Origin: CBDDGJ01 sp965199285 | GTDB lineage: Bacteria > Pseudomonadota > Alphaproteobacteria > RS24 | DNA: 64,000 nucleotides | Assembly (NCBI GenBank): GCA_965199285.1 | Contig: OZ240687.1 | Coordinates: 1,736,001-1,800,000 of the forward strand | Direction: 5' to 3' | Shown here: positions 27,567 through 37,313 of the stretch, in pieces | Layout: each line of letters begins with the position of its first letter | Numbering within the stretch: position 1 is the stretch's first letter | Made by a program: the position numbers and the translations under genes | The notes under the pieces: model-generated | The model's input: only the letters and a program-made list of their open reading frames with translations | Told to the model about the DNA's origin: nothing | The model's database searches: none

Positions 27567-27908
27567 CTATTCGTTTTCATATTCAGGCACAAAGACAGTT
27601 GGTTGATGGGTCTTTGCCTGATCTTCACTCATTTGCGCATAAGCGATAATAATCACCAAATCACGCGGTTGTGCCAGCCGTGCGGCAGCGCCATTAATGC
27701 CAATGGTTTGCGAGCCACGCGCCGCCGGAATGGCATAAGTGGTAAATCGCGCACCCGTATTAATGTTGAGCACATCAACTTGTTCATAAGGCAAAATGCC
27801 AACCCTATCCAGCCAGTCTTCATCGACCGAGATAGAGCCTTCATAATTCATATCGCACTGCGTCACCACAGCGCGATGAATTTTCGCCTTAAACATTGTG
27901 AGCTTCAT
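27567..27908 (-). CDS. panD: Aspartate 1-decarboxylase
   Basis: 113 residues, slightly shorter than some homologues. The autocleavage site is present as NYEGSI, where Gly-Ser cleavage yields the pyruvoyl group; further blocks are MFKAKIHRAVVTQ, VDVLNINTGARFTTYAI and GINGAAARL. Converts L-aspartate to beta-alanine for pantothenate. It ends 2 bases from the tRNA gene and follows rpoD on the minus strand. Confidence 0.96.
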   Translation of the reverse strand: MKLTMFKAKIHRAVVTQCDMNYEGSISVDEDWLDRVGILPYEQVDVLNINTGARFTTYAIPAARGSQTIGINGAAARLAQPRDLVIIIAYAQMSEDQAKTHQPTVFVPEYENE

Positions 27909-27926
27909 ATTTTACGCCCCTCACAG

Positions 27927-29870
27927 TTAACCGTCCAAAAAACTCCGTAATTTACGTGAGCGGCTTGGATGCTTTAATTTCCGAAGAGCTTTCGCCTCAA
28001 TTTGTCTGATCCGTTCGCGCGTCACAGAGAATTGTTGCCCCACCTCTTCCAGTGTATGGTCGGTGTTCATACCAATCCCGAAGCGCATACGCAAGACCCT
28101 TTCTTCACGTGGGGTTAAAGAGGCAAGAATGCGGGTTGTGGTGTCGCGCAAATTTGATTGAATGGCGGCATCGATGGGCAAAATGGCATTTTTATCTTCA
28201 ATGAAATCACCAAGCTGGCTGTCATCTTCATCGCCCACCGGGGTTTCTAGGCTAATCGGCTCTTTGGCGATTTTGAGGACTTTGCGCACCTTCTCAAGCG
28301 GCATGGATAATTTTTCCGCCAGCTCTTCCGGAGTTGGTTCACGGCCATATTCGTGCAGCATTTGCCGCGAGCTGCGCACCAGCTTGTTAATCGTCTCAAT
28401 CATATGCACCGGAATACGGATTGTCCGCGCCTGATCAGCAATTGAGCGGGTGATTGCCTGCCTAATCCACCATGTTGCATAGGTTGAGAATTTATAACCG
28501 CGCCGATATTCAAATTTATCAACCGCTTTCATCAGACCAATATTGCCTTCTTGGATGAGATCGAGAAATTGTAAACCGCGATTGGTGTATTTTTTGGCAA
28601 TCGAGATCACCAGCCGCAAATTGGCTTCCACCATTTCTTTTTTGGCAATCCGCGCTTCCCGCTCGCCCTTTTGCACCATCCGCACGATCGACCGGAATTG
28701 TGAAATATCTAATCCTGTTTCGCCGGCAATGTCCTGAATTTCGCTGCGGATTGATTTTACCTCATCACGGTTTTTCTGGATAAAATCTTTCCAGCCCTTG
28801 CCGACCAATCGGCTTACGCGGCGCGACCAATTTGTTTCATATTCATTGCCCTGATATTGCTTGAGGAAATCTTCCCGCGTGACGCCATGCTTTTCTGCCA
28901 TCCGCAATAGACGGGTTTCGAGAGTGAGCAGGCTTTTATTAATCGAATAAAGTTGCTCGATGAGCGCATCGATTCGGCTGGCATTCAAAGATAAGCTCTT
29001 TACTTCATGAATGATGCTGCTGCTTAGCTCATTTAATCGCTTTTGCTGTGCATTTGATAATTCTTTATTGGCAGCCGAGAGCTCCACTTTTTTATCCTGC
29101 ACACGGCGCAATTTCTTATATATTGCGGCAATATTATCGAAACTTTCCAGAACTTTTGGTTTGAGCTCCATCTCCATTGCCGAGAGCGACATATTGCCAT
29201 AGGCTTCCTCATCATCCTCATCCGGCTCGCCTTCTGCTTCGCCTGAGGGCGCACCGGAGGGCGGCGGCGCTGCCCCTTCTGCGGAGCGGTCAATCTTTTT
29301 GGCTTCCGGCCCCGCAATGGTCGCATCAAGATCAATAATATCACGCAATAAAACTTTGCCCTCATTTAATTCATCCCGCCAGATGATGATGGCCTGAAAG
29401 GTAAGCGGACTTTCGCACAGGCTTGCAATCATGGTTTCACGGCCGGCCTCGATCCGTTTGGCGATGGCAATTTCACCTTCGCGGGATAAAAGCTCAACCT
29501 CACCCATCTCGCGCAAATACATGCGTACCGGATCATCGGTTCGGTCGCCTGCTTTTTTCTTAGGCTCTGTTTTGACGACGGCGGTGCCCGTTTCACCTTC
29601 GCGATTCGTCTCTTCGACTTCTTGCGCTTCGGCTTCTTCATTATCAATAACATTAATTCCCATATCCGAAAGCGTCGACATAATATCTTCAATCTCTTCC
29701 GATGAATATTCTTCGGATGGCAAGACCTCGTTTAAGGCATCATAGGTGACATAGCCAACCTGTTTGGCCTTCTTCAGCATTCGCTTTACATCGCGATTAT
29801 TCATGTCGATCACAGGGCTGTCGCTTGTTTCGCCCTCGCGGTTCTGATCTTGTTTCTTTTGCTTTGCCAT
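27927..29870 (-). CDS. rpoD: RNA polymerase primary sigma factor sigma-70
   Basis: 647 residues. Region 1.1 (NNRDVKRMLKKAKQVGYVTYDAL), a variable acidic insert around residues 200-230, region 2 with GNIGLMKAVDKFEYRRGYKFSTYATWWIRQAITRSIADQARTIRIPVHM, region 3 and region 4 ending RERIRQIEAKALRKLKHPSRSRKLRSFL. Directs housekeeping transcription. The gene follows dnaG by 42 bases in the yqeY-dnaG-rpoD macromolecular-synthesis order. Confidence 0.98.
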   Translation of the reverse strand: MAKQKKQDQNREGETSDSPVIDMNNRDVKRMLKKAKQVGYVTYDALNEVLPSEEYSSEEIEDIMSTLSDMGINVIDNEEAEAQEVEETNREGETGTAVVKTEPKKKAGDRTDDPVRMYLREMGEVELLSREGEIAIAKRIEAGRETMIASLCESPLTFQAIIIWRDELNEGKVLLRDIIDLDATIAGPEAKKIDRSAEGAAPPPSGAPSGEAEGEPDEDDEEAYGNMSLSAMEMELKPKVLESFDNIAAIYKKLRRVQDKKVELSAANKELSNAQQKRLNELSSSIIHEVKSLSLNASRIDALIEQLYSINKSLLTLETRLLRMAEKHGVTREDFLKQYQGNEYETNWSRRVSRLVGKGWKDFIQKNRDEVKSIRSEIQDIAGETGLDISQFRSIVRMVQKGEREARIAKKEMVEANLRLVISIAKKYTNRGLQFLDLIQEGNIGLMKAVDKFEYRRGYKFSTYATWWIRQAITRSIADQARTIRIPVHMIETINKLVRSSRQMLHEYGREPTPEELAEKLSMPLEKVRKVLKIAKEPISLETPVGDEDDSQLGDFIEDKNAILPIDAAIQSNLRDTTTRILASLTPREERVLRMRFGIGMNTDHTLEEVGQQFSVTRERIRQIEAKALRKLKHPSRSRKLRSFLDG

Positions 29871-29912
29871 TTCTTCCCCTTGGCTCTCAATTTATTTCAT
29901 AATCCGTTTATC

Positions 29913-31898
29913 TTATAGCGCTTGTTCACGCTGCAATGCTTTTATTCGTTCGACTTCACGCTCTAGCTCATCATCTGTCATATCGGCATGAAACCCATGT
30001 CTGGCCTCTGATTTCTCTTTCTCCAAAGTGGCGGCGTGATAATGCAAATGCACGGCTTCCAGCCATATTTCTTCGGATGGTTTTTCATCTTCTGTTCTGC
30101 TGACAGGTTCTTCCAATCCGGCAGCATCACCCGAAATAGGGGAAGGCGCATCAAGGGAAGACCTCATTACAGAAGAGGATGCATTTTCCTCAGCAATATT
30201 GGCTGATACGGCTTGCGCTATATCATGCTCATGGTTTTGTGCGAGTGCTCGTGCTGACTTATATATCTCTAATCCGTGCTGTTTCGCGACGGCCATTATC
30301 TTATTCACCACAGACCCAAAATTCCGCGCTTCCAAATGCCCTTTTAACGACAAATTGTCAAGCGTTTCATAAGCTATATATAGGTTAATTATTTCATCCT
30401 GCAAGAGGGTAAACTCATTTATTGAAAATTCAATCGATTCAAATAAATCGCTATGATCTGTAAGCAATGTCGGATCGGCCAAAACATAGGCGAGCATCAG
30501 CACTTCGCGCGGCGGTAAAGCGGCGTTGCCGCGCGCTAGATCATGACGGCGGGCTTCCCGAGATGGATAAATATTTTGGTTCCTAAACCGGCGATTGAGA
30601 GCCTGTTGGTTGTTGCTCCCGCCGCGTGGGGCGGGGGTAAATAAAGTATCGAGGCGGCGCGCAATCTCTTCGCCATAAAGATGTTGAATATCCCGATTCT
30701 GAATCTGCCCAACCGCTTGTCGCAAGCGTTGTTTAAGAGCAGCACGACGTTCTGGCGTATCCCAAGGGGCGGCGGTGACTTCACGTTCCCACAACATATC
30801 GGCCAGACTATAGGGTTGTGCCAAAAGTTGGTCAAAAGCGGTTTTGCCGCCCTCTCTTACCACATCATCTGGATCTTGCCCTTCCGGTAAGAGTGCGAAA
30901 TGCAGAGAAAACCCCGGGTTAAGTAGGGGTAAGGCTCTATCAAGCGCCCGATAAGCGGCGCGCAAACCTGCAACATCCCCATCAAGGCACAAAATGGGCT
31001 CAGGCGCAAGCCGCCATAAAAGATTGATTTGCTGTTCCGTAACAGCCGTTCCTAAGGGCGCGACAGCATGATCTATGCCCGCGCGCGCTAGTCCAACCAC
31101 ATCCATATAGCCCTCAACCACAAGCAGCTGCTTTTGCTCATAAGCCGCTTGGCGGGCTTTGGCAAAATTATACAAGATATGACCTTTGTGAAATATCTCA
31201 GTTTCAGGTGAGTTGATATATTTTGCTGGCGCATCCGCTGCCATCGCCCGCCCGCCAAACGCGATCACCCGCCCATTGCGGTTATGAATCGGGAACATGA
31301 TACGATGCCGAAAGCGATCATAAGGCAACCCTTCATCTGGTTTGATCACTAGACCGGCGGCGCGCATCTGCTCTGGGGTTATATTTTTGCTAGCAAGGTG
31401 ATTAATGAGAGCCTGCCGATGATCGGCCGCATAGCCAATCCCAAAGTTTGCGATCATGTGCTCATCCACCCCGCGCTGCGCCAAATAGTGCCGTGCTGAT
31501 TCAGCTTGTGTCGTCATAAGCTGTGAGGTGAACCAGTCTTGCGCAAGTTCACATACTTCGATCAGCGATTTTTCTTTCGCCATCTTTTCGCGTGCTTTTG
31601 GGTCTTTTTGTGGCATCGGCAACCCGGCTTGCTGCGCCAGCTTCTCAACCGCTTCCGGAAAAGATAGGCCTTCCGTCTCCATTAAGAAATCAAAAACAGT
31701 GCCATGCTTTCCGGTTGAAAAACAATGGTAAAACTGCTTCGCATCATTGACGGTAAAGGAAGGGGTTTTTTCTTGCTTAAAAGGGCTTAGGCCGACATAT
31801 TCCCGCCCCCGTCTGGTTAGTTTCACGCGCCGCCCGACAATATCTGAAACCGCGATACGGGATTTTATCTCATCAAGAAATTGTGGTGGAAAGCTCAT
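29913..31898 (-). CDS. dnaG: DNA primase
   Basis: 661 residues. The N-terminal zinc-binding domain reads GLSPFKQEKTPSFT and FYHCFSTGKHG, where a Ser replaces the first Cys, Lys replaces the His, and a Thr replaces the last Cys of the CHC2 finger; related losses are known in alphaproteobacterial primases. TOPRIM catalytic parts: LLVVEGYMDVVGLARAG and CLDGDVAGLRAAYRA. Synthesises RNA primers for DnaB-driven replication. Upstream of rpoD, downstream of yqeY. Confidence 0.97.
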   Translation of the reverse strand: MSFPPQFLDEIKSRIAVSDIVGRRVKLTRRGREYVGLSPFKQEKTPSFTVNDAKQFYHCFSTGKHGTVFDFLMETEGLSFPEAVEKLAQQAGLPMPQKDPKAREKMAKEKSLIEVCELAQDWFTSQLMTTQAESARHYLAQRGVDEHMIANFGIGYAADHRQALINHLASKNITPEQMRAAGLVIKPDEGLPYDRFRHRIMFPIHNRNGRVIAFGGRAMAADAPAKYINSPETEIFHKGHILYNFAKARQAAYEQKQLLVVEGYMDVVGLARAGIDHAVAPLGTAVTEQQINLLWRLAPEPILCLDGDVAGLRAAYRALDRALPLLNPGFSLHFALLPEGQDPDDVVREGGKTAFDQLLAQPYSLADMLWEREVTAAPWDTPERRAALKQRLRQAVGQIQNRDIQHLYGEEIARRLDTLFTPAPRGGSNNQQALNRRFRNQNIYPSREARRHDLARGNAALPPREVLMLAYVLADPTLLTDHSDLFESIEFSINEFTLLQDEIINLYIAYETLDNLSLKGHLEARNFGSVVNKIMAVAKQHGLEIYKSARALAQNHEHDIAQAVSANIAEENASSSVMRSSLDAPSPISGDAAGLEEPVSRTEDEKPSEEIWLEAVHLHYHAATLEKEKSEARHGFHADMTDDELEREVERIKALQREQAL

Positions 31899-31920
31899 CC
31901 TTATCGCCCGCCTGTGGATG

Positions 31921-32373
31921 CTATCCTAGCCGGGCTTTCACCAATCCACCCGCTTTACCGAAATCCATCTGTCCGGCATAATGTTCTTTTAGATGCCCCA
32001 TGATCCGCCCCATATCTTTCAGACTTTGCGCTTCGGTTGCGGCAATCGCCGCATCAATCACGGCCATGACTTCGTCTTCATCGAGCTGTTTGGGCATAAA
32101 TTCTTGAATAATTGTAATTTCCTGCCGCTCCTGCTCTGCCAACTCAAGCCGCCCTGCCTCCTCATAGGTGACGGCCGATTCTGTCCGTTGTTTTACCATT
32201 TTCGCCAGAATTTCGAGAATCTCATCATCGCTCACACCATCATGCTGGTCTTTCACGCGCGCCGCAATATCCCGATCCTTAATCGCTGCATTAATCAGGC
32301 GCAGGGTTGCGCTACGCAATTTATTCTGATCTTTCACCGCCTGTTTTAAGGCCGCATTTATTTCAGTACGCAT
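31921..32373 (-). CDS. GatB/YqeY domain-containing protein
   Basis: 150 residues from the ATG at 32373, where GGAG lies upstream; an 8-codon extension to 32397 is less likely. Typical YqeY: INAALKQAVKDQNKLRSATLRLINAAIKD, ILAKMVKQRTESAVTYEEAGR and GRIMGHLKEHYAGQMDFGKAGGLVK. Related to the tail domain of GatB; often encoded with dnaG and rpoD, as here. Binding of tRNA is likely but its role is unclear. Confidence 0.93.
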   Translation of the reverse strand: MRTEINAALKQAVKDQNKLRSATLRLINAAIKDRDIAARVKDQHDGVSDDEILEILAKMVKQRTESAVTYEEAGRLELAEQERQEITIIQEFMPKQLDEDEVMAVIDAAIAATEAQSLKDMGRIMGHLKEHYAGQMDFGKAGGLVKARLG

Positions 32374-32717
32374 GTCGGATCTCCACCTTTTATCCATCTG
32401 GCTTTTTATCTATCGCGTTTCATATATTTCAAAACAGCAAAATAATATAGCCGATTATTTAGCGATGGGGAGGGTAAAATATTTTTGCAATTTATGCAAT
32501 CCACCTGTTTTATATACACTGTCTTGGCGGGTCGGTTTTGAACTTTATCCCCGGTTTTTCAGATACTATGTGGATGAATCTGTAAATAAAAATATTTTGT
32601 CCGAAACAGACTTGACTTGTGATAAGCAAAACTATAGCTTCCCCGAAATTTTGCGCGTTCAAGTGATTCGAAACGTGTAGTCTAAATCGCGCAAATTCAA
32701 ACCGCAAAGGCGAAATT
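32374..32717. promoter_or_regulatory. Divergent promoter region between yqeY-dnaG-rpoD and carAB
   Basis: No gene seen; a 102-codon open frame here lacks a ribosome-binding site and family features. A weak plus-strand promoter candidate is TTGACT (32612-32617) followed, 15 bases on, by TATAGC (32633-32638). The minus strand has a TATATTAT-like element near 32436-32443 for the yqeY-dnaG-rpoD side. Confidence 0.4.
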
Positions 32718-32843
32718 ATGAGATATAATTTTATGATCCGACCTCCATTGTTAGCAGTGGGGGCATTGTTCGCAATGGGAGTTATTTTTTGCCCGCCCTT
32801 TATCAATCAGCCCCCTATCCATCAAAAGGAAGATATGAGATGA
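32718..32843 (+). CDS. 41-aa leader ORF coupled to carA
   Basis: ATG at 32718 with AAAGG seven bases upstream; 41 codons ending in TGA at 32841-32843, which overlaps the carA ATG as ATGA. The peptide MRYNFMIRPPLLAVGALFAM and a following GVIF stretch form a membrane-helix-like segment, then it is proline-rich (PPFINQPP). carA therefore looks translationally coupled to this ORF. It could be a leader peptide controlling carAB or a tiny membrane protein. Not recognised in any family. Confidence 0.55.
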   Translation: MRYNFMIRPPLLAVGALFAMGVIFCPPFINQPPIHQKEDMR

Positions 32844-34009
32844 CCCGCTGGCAGCCCCCGCAACCAACCGCCGTTCTTGTCTTGGCAACAGGTGACGTTC
32901 TATATGGATTTGGGGTTGGGGCGATTGGTGAAACCGTTGGCGAGGTTTGCTTTAATACGGCGATGACGGGGTATCAGGAAATTCTAACCGACCCCTCTTA
33001 TGCCGGACAGATTGTGACCTTCACCTTTCCGCATATTGGTAATATTGGCACGACGGATGAGGATGATGAAACCTCAAACCAAATCACCCCCGATGCGGCT
33101 TGCGGGTTGATTATACGAGAATCAATCACCAACCCCTCAAATTATCGCAGCCAGTCGCATCTTGATGATTGGCTGAAAGCGCGCGGCATTATGGGCATAA
33201 GCGGCATTGACACCAGAGCCATTACGCTGCAAATCGGTGCGACGGGCATGTTTCATGCCGCCCTTGCACATCATCCAAATGGCATGTTTGATATTGCCAA
33301 ACTAGCCGAAAAAGCAGCTCGTTTCGGCGGATTAGAGGGGGCTGACTTAGCCGCTCAAGTGACCACGAAAAGCCCTTATGAGTGGGCGCAAAGCCGTTGG
33401 GCTTGGGCGAATGGATTTGGCGAGAGCCAAAAAACCTATAAAGTCGTAGCGCTTGATTTTGGCGCGAAGAAAAATATTTTGCGCTGCCTGGCATCGGTTG
33501 ATTGCGAGGTCATTATTCTGCCTGCCACCAGCACGGCGGAAGAGGTGTTGGCGCATCAGCCGGATGGGATTTTCCTCTCCAATGGGCCGGGTGATCCAGC
33601 CGCAACGGCAGCGTCTATATTACCAGAAATTGAAACCCTAATCGCGATCGGAAAACCAATATTCGGGATTTGTTTGGGGCATCAAATTTTGAGCCTCGCG
33701 CTGGGCGCACAGACCATGAAAATGCCGCAAGGCCATCATGGGGCGAACCATCCGGTGAAAGATTTGCAAACCGGAAAAGTTGAGATTACATCGATGAATC
33801 ATGGGTTTACGGTTGACCGCGACACGCTGCCCGCCCATATTATGGAAACTCATATCAGTCTGTTTGATGGCACAAATTGCGGTATTCGGGTAAAAGACAA
33901 GCCAATTTTTTCCGTGCAATATCATCCCGAAGCCTCGCCGGGCCCACAAGACAGCCATTATTTATTTGCCGATTTTGCCGCCGCGCTTAAGGAGGCAAAA
34001 CATGCCTAA
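32840..34009 (+). CDS. carA: Carbamoyl-phosphate synthase small (glutaminase) subunit
   Basis: 389 residues. Releases ammonia from glutamine for CarB, supplying arginine and pyrimidine synthesis. The N-terminal domain has GEVCFNTAMTGYQEILTDPSYAGQIVTFTFPHIGNIG; the class I glutaminase domain has KPIFGICLGHQILSLALGA with the nucleophilic Cys, and VQYHPEASPGPQD with His/Glu. AAAGGA lies near the start; the TTG at 32789 would extend it needlessly. Overlaps carB by 8 bases. Confidence 0.97.
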   Translation: MTRWQPPQPTAVLVLATGDVLYGFGVGAIGETVGEVCFNTAMTGYQEILTDPSYAGQIVTFTFPHIGNIGTTDEDDETSNQITPDAACGLIIRESITNPSNYRSQSHLDDWLKARGIMGISGIDTRAITLQIGATGMFHAALAHHPNGMFDIAKLAEKAARFGGLEGADLAAQVTTKSPYEWAQSRWAWANGFGESQKTYKVVALDFGAKKNILRCLASVDCEVIILPATSTAEEVLAHQPDGIFLSNGPGDPAATAASILPEIETLIAIGKPIFGICLGHQILSLALGAQTMKMPQGHHGANHPVKDLQTGKVEITSMNHGFTVDRDTLPAHIMETHISLFDGTNCGIRVKDKPIFSVQYHPEASPGPQDSHYLFADFAAALKEAKHA

Positions 34010-37000
34010 GCGTGACGATATTCAATCCATTCTTATTATTGGGGCGGGGCCAATTATTATCGGGCAGGCGTGCGAGTTTGATTATAGCGGCACCCAAGCC
34101 TGTAAAGCGCTTAAAGAAGAAGGCTATCGGGTGATATTGGTGAACTCTAATCCAGCCACGATTATGACCGACCCAAGCTCGGCGGGTGCCACTTATATTG
34201 AACCCATCACGCCGGAAATGGTGACAAAAATTATTGCCAAAGAACGCCCCGATGCTTTACTGCCGACAATGGGCGGGCAAACCGCGCTCAACACCACGAT
34301 TGAGCTTGCCAAACAAGGCGTGCTTGAAGAATATGGGGTGGAGCTTATTGGCGCCGACTTGGAAGCGATTGAAAAAGCCGAAGACCGGCTTTTATTCCGC
34401 GAAGCGATGGATAGAATTGGGCTAGAAAGCCCGCGTTCAACCGTAATCAACACGATTGAAGAGGCGCTGCCGGCGCTTGAAAAAGTCGGCCTGCCGGCAG
34501 TGTTGCGTCCGTCCTTCACGCTTGGCGGCACGGGCGGCGGCATTGTTTATAATCGCGAAGATTATCTGTCTATGGTGGAAGCGGGGTTGGATGCTTCGCC
34601 CGTCAATGAAGTGCTGGTTGATGAGAGTATTCTCGGCTGGAAAGAATATGAGATGGAAGTGGTGCGCGATAGAGCCGATAATTGCATTATCGTCTGTTCG
34701 ATTGAAAATGTTGACCCGATGGGGGTGCATACAGGCGACAGCATCACGGTTGCGCCAGCGCTTACCCTTTCGGATCGTGAATTTCAGATTATGCGCAGTG
34801 CCTCAATCGCGGTGTTGCGTGAGATTGGGGTTGAGACAGGCGGCTCAAATGTGCAATTTGCGGTGAACCCTGCCGATGGGCGGCTGGTGGTGATTGAGAT
34901 GAACCCACGCGTATCACGCTCATCGGCTTTGGCATCTAAAGCAACCGGTTTTCCGATTGCTAAAATCGCGGCCAAGCTGGCGGTGGGCTATACGCTGGAT
35001 GAATTGGATAATGATATTACCGGCGTGACACCGGCAAGTTTTGAACCAACCATTGATTATGTGGTGACAAAAATCCCGCGCTTTGCATTTGAGAAATTTC
35101 CGGGTGCCGAGCCCTATCTTTCCACCGCCATGAAATCGGTAGGTGAAGCAATGGCGGTGGGACGCAATTTTCAAGAAAGCCTGCAAAAAGCCTTGCGCTC
35201 GCTCGAAACCGGTCTTACCGGCTTAAATCCGCCCGCCCATGCGCCCGATATATCAAGCAAGGATGGGCTGGATGATATGCGCACGGCCTTGCGCACCGCC
35301 ACCCCTGACCGGCTGCTCATGGTGGCGGATGCGTTGCGGCAAGGCATGAGTGTGGCGGAAGTGCATGAGCTGTCGCATTTCACAATCTGGTTTTTGGAGC
35401 AATTACAAGAGCTGGTGCGGATGGAAACCCAGATTATCGAAAACGGTCTGCCGGATCATCCGCAATCTATGTATATGGTTAAGAAAATGGGGTTTTCGGA
35501 TGCCCGCATGGGCGAGCTTACAAACCAGACGGAACAAGAGGTAAGAGCGGCGCGACACGCTTTAGAGGTACGCCCCTTTTATCGGCGGATTGATACATGC
35601 GCGGCAGAATTTGCCGCCACCACCCCCTATCTTTATTCGAGCTATGATCTGCCGCTTGGGTTCGGTATTCAACATGAAGCCGCCCCGAGCAAGCGCAAAA
35701 AAGCGGTGATTTTGGGCGGCGGTCCAAACCGAATTGGGCAAGGCATTGAATTTGATTATTGCTGTGTCCATGCCGCTTATGCACTTTCCGATATTGATGT
35801 TGAAAGCATTATGATTAATTGCAACCCCGAAACCGTCTCGACCGATTATGACACGTCTGACCGCCTATATTTCGAGCCGCTAACCGAAGAAGATGTGCTG
35901 GAAATTCTCGCCAATGAGATGGGGGCGGGCGAAATGGCAGGGGTGATTGTGCAATTTGGCGGCCAGACTCCGCTAAAACTAGCAGCGGCGCTCGAGGCCA
36001 ATCATATTCCGATTTTGGGAACCTCACCCGATGCGATTGATTTGGCAGAAGACCGCGACCGCTTTAAGGCGCTGTTGGATGAGCTCGACTTAAAGCAGCC
36101 GCCAAATGGGATTGCGCGCTCAGAAGAAGAGGCGCTGGCGATTGCCAATCAGATTGGTTATCCGGTGGTGATTCGCCCCTCTTATGTTTTGGGCGGGCGG
36201 GCGATGGAGATTGTCCATAATGATGACCAGCTTAACCGCTATATGCGCGAGGCGGTGATTGTCTCTGGCGATAGTCCGGTATTAATCGATCACTATCTGC
36301 ATGAAGCGATTGAGCTAGATGTTGACGTGCTGTGCGATGGGGAAAGCGTTTTTGTGGCTGGCATTTTACAACATATTGAGGAAGCCGGTGTGCATTCGGG
36401 CGATAGTGCTTGTTCAATGCCGCCGCATAGCTTGCCGCCACAAATTATTGAAAGCTTAAGCCAGCAGGCGGAAAAAATGGCGCTGGCGCTTGGTGTTGTC
36501 GGCTTAATGAATGTGCAATTCGCGGTGCAGCAAGAAACGATTTATGTGCTGGAAGTGAACCCGCGTGCCAGCCGCACCGTGCCCTTTGTGGCGAAAGTGC
36601 TTGGCCGCCCCATCGCCAATCTCGCCGCTCGTTTGATGGCAGGGCGACCGCTTGCGGAATTTAATCTCACCCCCCCCCAATTTAGCCGCTTTGCGGTTAA
36701 AGAGGCGGTTTTTCCGTTTAGCCGCTTTGCCAATGTTGACACAGTTTTGGGCCCTGAAATGCGCTCCACGGGCGAGGTGATGGGGCTGGATAAACGCTTT
36801 GATATGGCCTATGCCAAAAGTCAAATCGGGGCGGGCGCAACCTTACCGCATTCAGGATGCGCCTTTATTTCAGTGCGGCAAAGTGACCGCCATCGCGCCG
36901 TCGCAGTGGCGCGCAAACTTTCGCAGATTGGCTTTTCGCTCATCGCCACGCAGGGAACCGCCCGCCAATTACAAGAGGCAGGCATGGATGTGACCCCCAT

Positions 37001-37268
37001 TAATAAAGTCTATCAAGGGCAACCGCATATTGTTGATGCCATGAAAAATGGCGATGTGCAACTGGTTGTGAACACGACAGAGGGCGAAAAATCACTTGCC
37101 GATAGTAAGAGCATAAGGCGCACCGCGCTGGCAACAAAAACGCCTTACTATACCACGCTTGAAGGCGCGCTGGCAGCGGCGGAAGCGATTGCCGCCATGC
37201 AGCAGCATGATTTTGAAGTGCTATCGCTACAAGATTATGGGCGTGAAAATAATCCTATGCAAAGCTGA
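34002..37268 (+). CDS. carB: Carbamoyl-phosphate synthase large subunit
   Basis: 1088 residues from the ATG at 34002 (AAGGAGG upstream), normal length. Two homologous ATP-grasp halves: the first opens ILIIGAGPIIIGQACEFDYSGTQACKAL, the second KAVILGGGPNRIGQGIEFDYCCVHAAYAL; both contain the carboxyphosphate and carbamate ATP-binding loops. A C-terminal MGS-like allosteric domain (SGCAFISVRQSDRHRAVAVARKL) binds UMP or ornithine. Co-transcribed with carA and probably greA. Confidence 0.97.
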   Translation: MPKRDDIQSILIIGAGPIIIGQACEFDYSGTQACKALKEEGYRVILVNSNPATIMTDPSSAGATYIEPITPEMVTKIIAKERPDALLPTMGGQTALNTTIELAKQGVLEEYGVELIGADLEAIEKAEDRLLFREAMDRIGLESPRSTVINTIEEALPALEKVGLPAVLRPSFTLGGTGGGIVYNREDYLSMVEAGLDASPVNEVLVDESILGWKEYEMEVVRDRADNCIIVCSIENVDPMGVHTGDSITVAPALTLSDREFQIMRSASIAVLREIGVETGGSNVQFAVNPADGRLVVIEMNPRVSRSSALASKATGFPIAKIAAKLAVGYTLDELDNDITGVTPASFEPTIDYVVTKIPRFAFEKFPGAEPYLSTAMKSVGEAMAVGRNFQESLQKALRSLETGLTGLNPPAHAPDISSKDGLDDMRTALRTATPDRLLMVADALRQGMSVAEVHELSHFTIWFLEQLQELVRMETQIIENGLPDHPQSMYMVKKMGFSDARMGELTNQTEQEVRAARHALEVRPFYRRIDTCAAEFAATTPYLYSSYDLPLGFGIQHEAAPSKRKKAVILGGGPNRIGQGIEFDYCCVHAAYALSDIDVESIMINCNPETVSTDYDTSDRLYFEPLTEEDVLEILANEMGAGEMAGVIVQFGGQTPLKLAAALEANHIPILGTSPDAIDLAEDRDRFKALLDELDLKQPPNGIARSEEEALAIANQIGYPVVIRPSYVLGGRAMEIVHNDDQLNRYMREAVIVSGDSPVLIDHYLHEAIELDVDVLCDGESVFVAGILQHIEEAGVHSGDSACSMPPHSLPPQIIESLSQQAEKMALALGVVGLMNVQFAVQQETIYVLEVNPRASRTVPFVAKVLGRPIANLAARLMAGRPLAEFNLTPPQFSRFAVKEAVFPFSRFANVDTVLGPEMRSTGEVMGLDKRFDMAYAKSQIGAGATLPHSGCAFISVRQSDRHRAVAVARKLSQIGFSLIATQGTARQLQEAGMDVTPINKVYQGQPHIVDAMKNGDVQLVVNTTEGEKSLADSKSIRRTALATKTPYYTTLEGALAAAEAIAAMQQHDFEVLSLQDYGRENNPMQS

Positions 37269-37313
37269 TTATTTTTGCCAATATAATTTTTTACGAATTT
37301 ATGGAGATAGTGA

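Noticed and set aside
32372..32680. 102-codon ORF in the yqeY-carA gap
   Set aside because: No SD, odd composition, and it covers the divergent promoter region.
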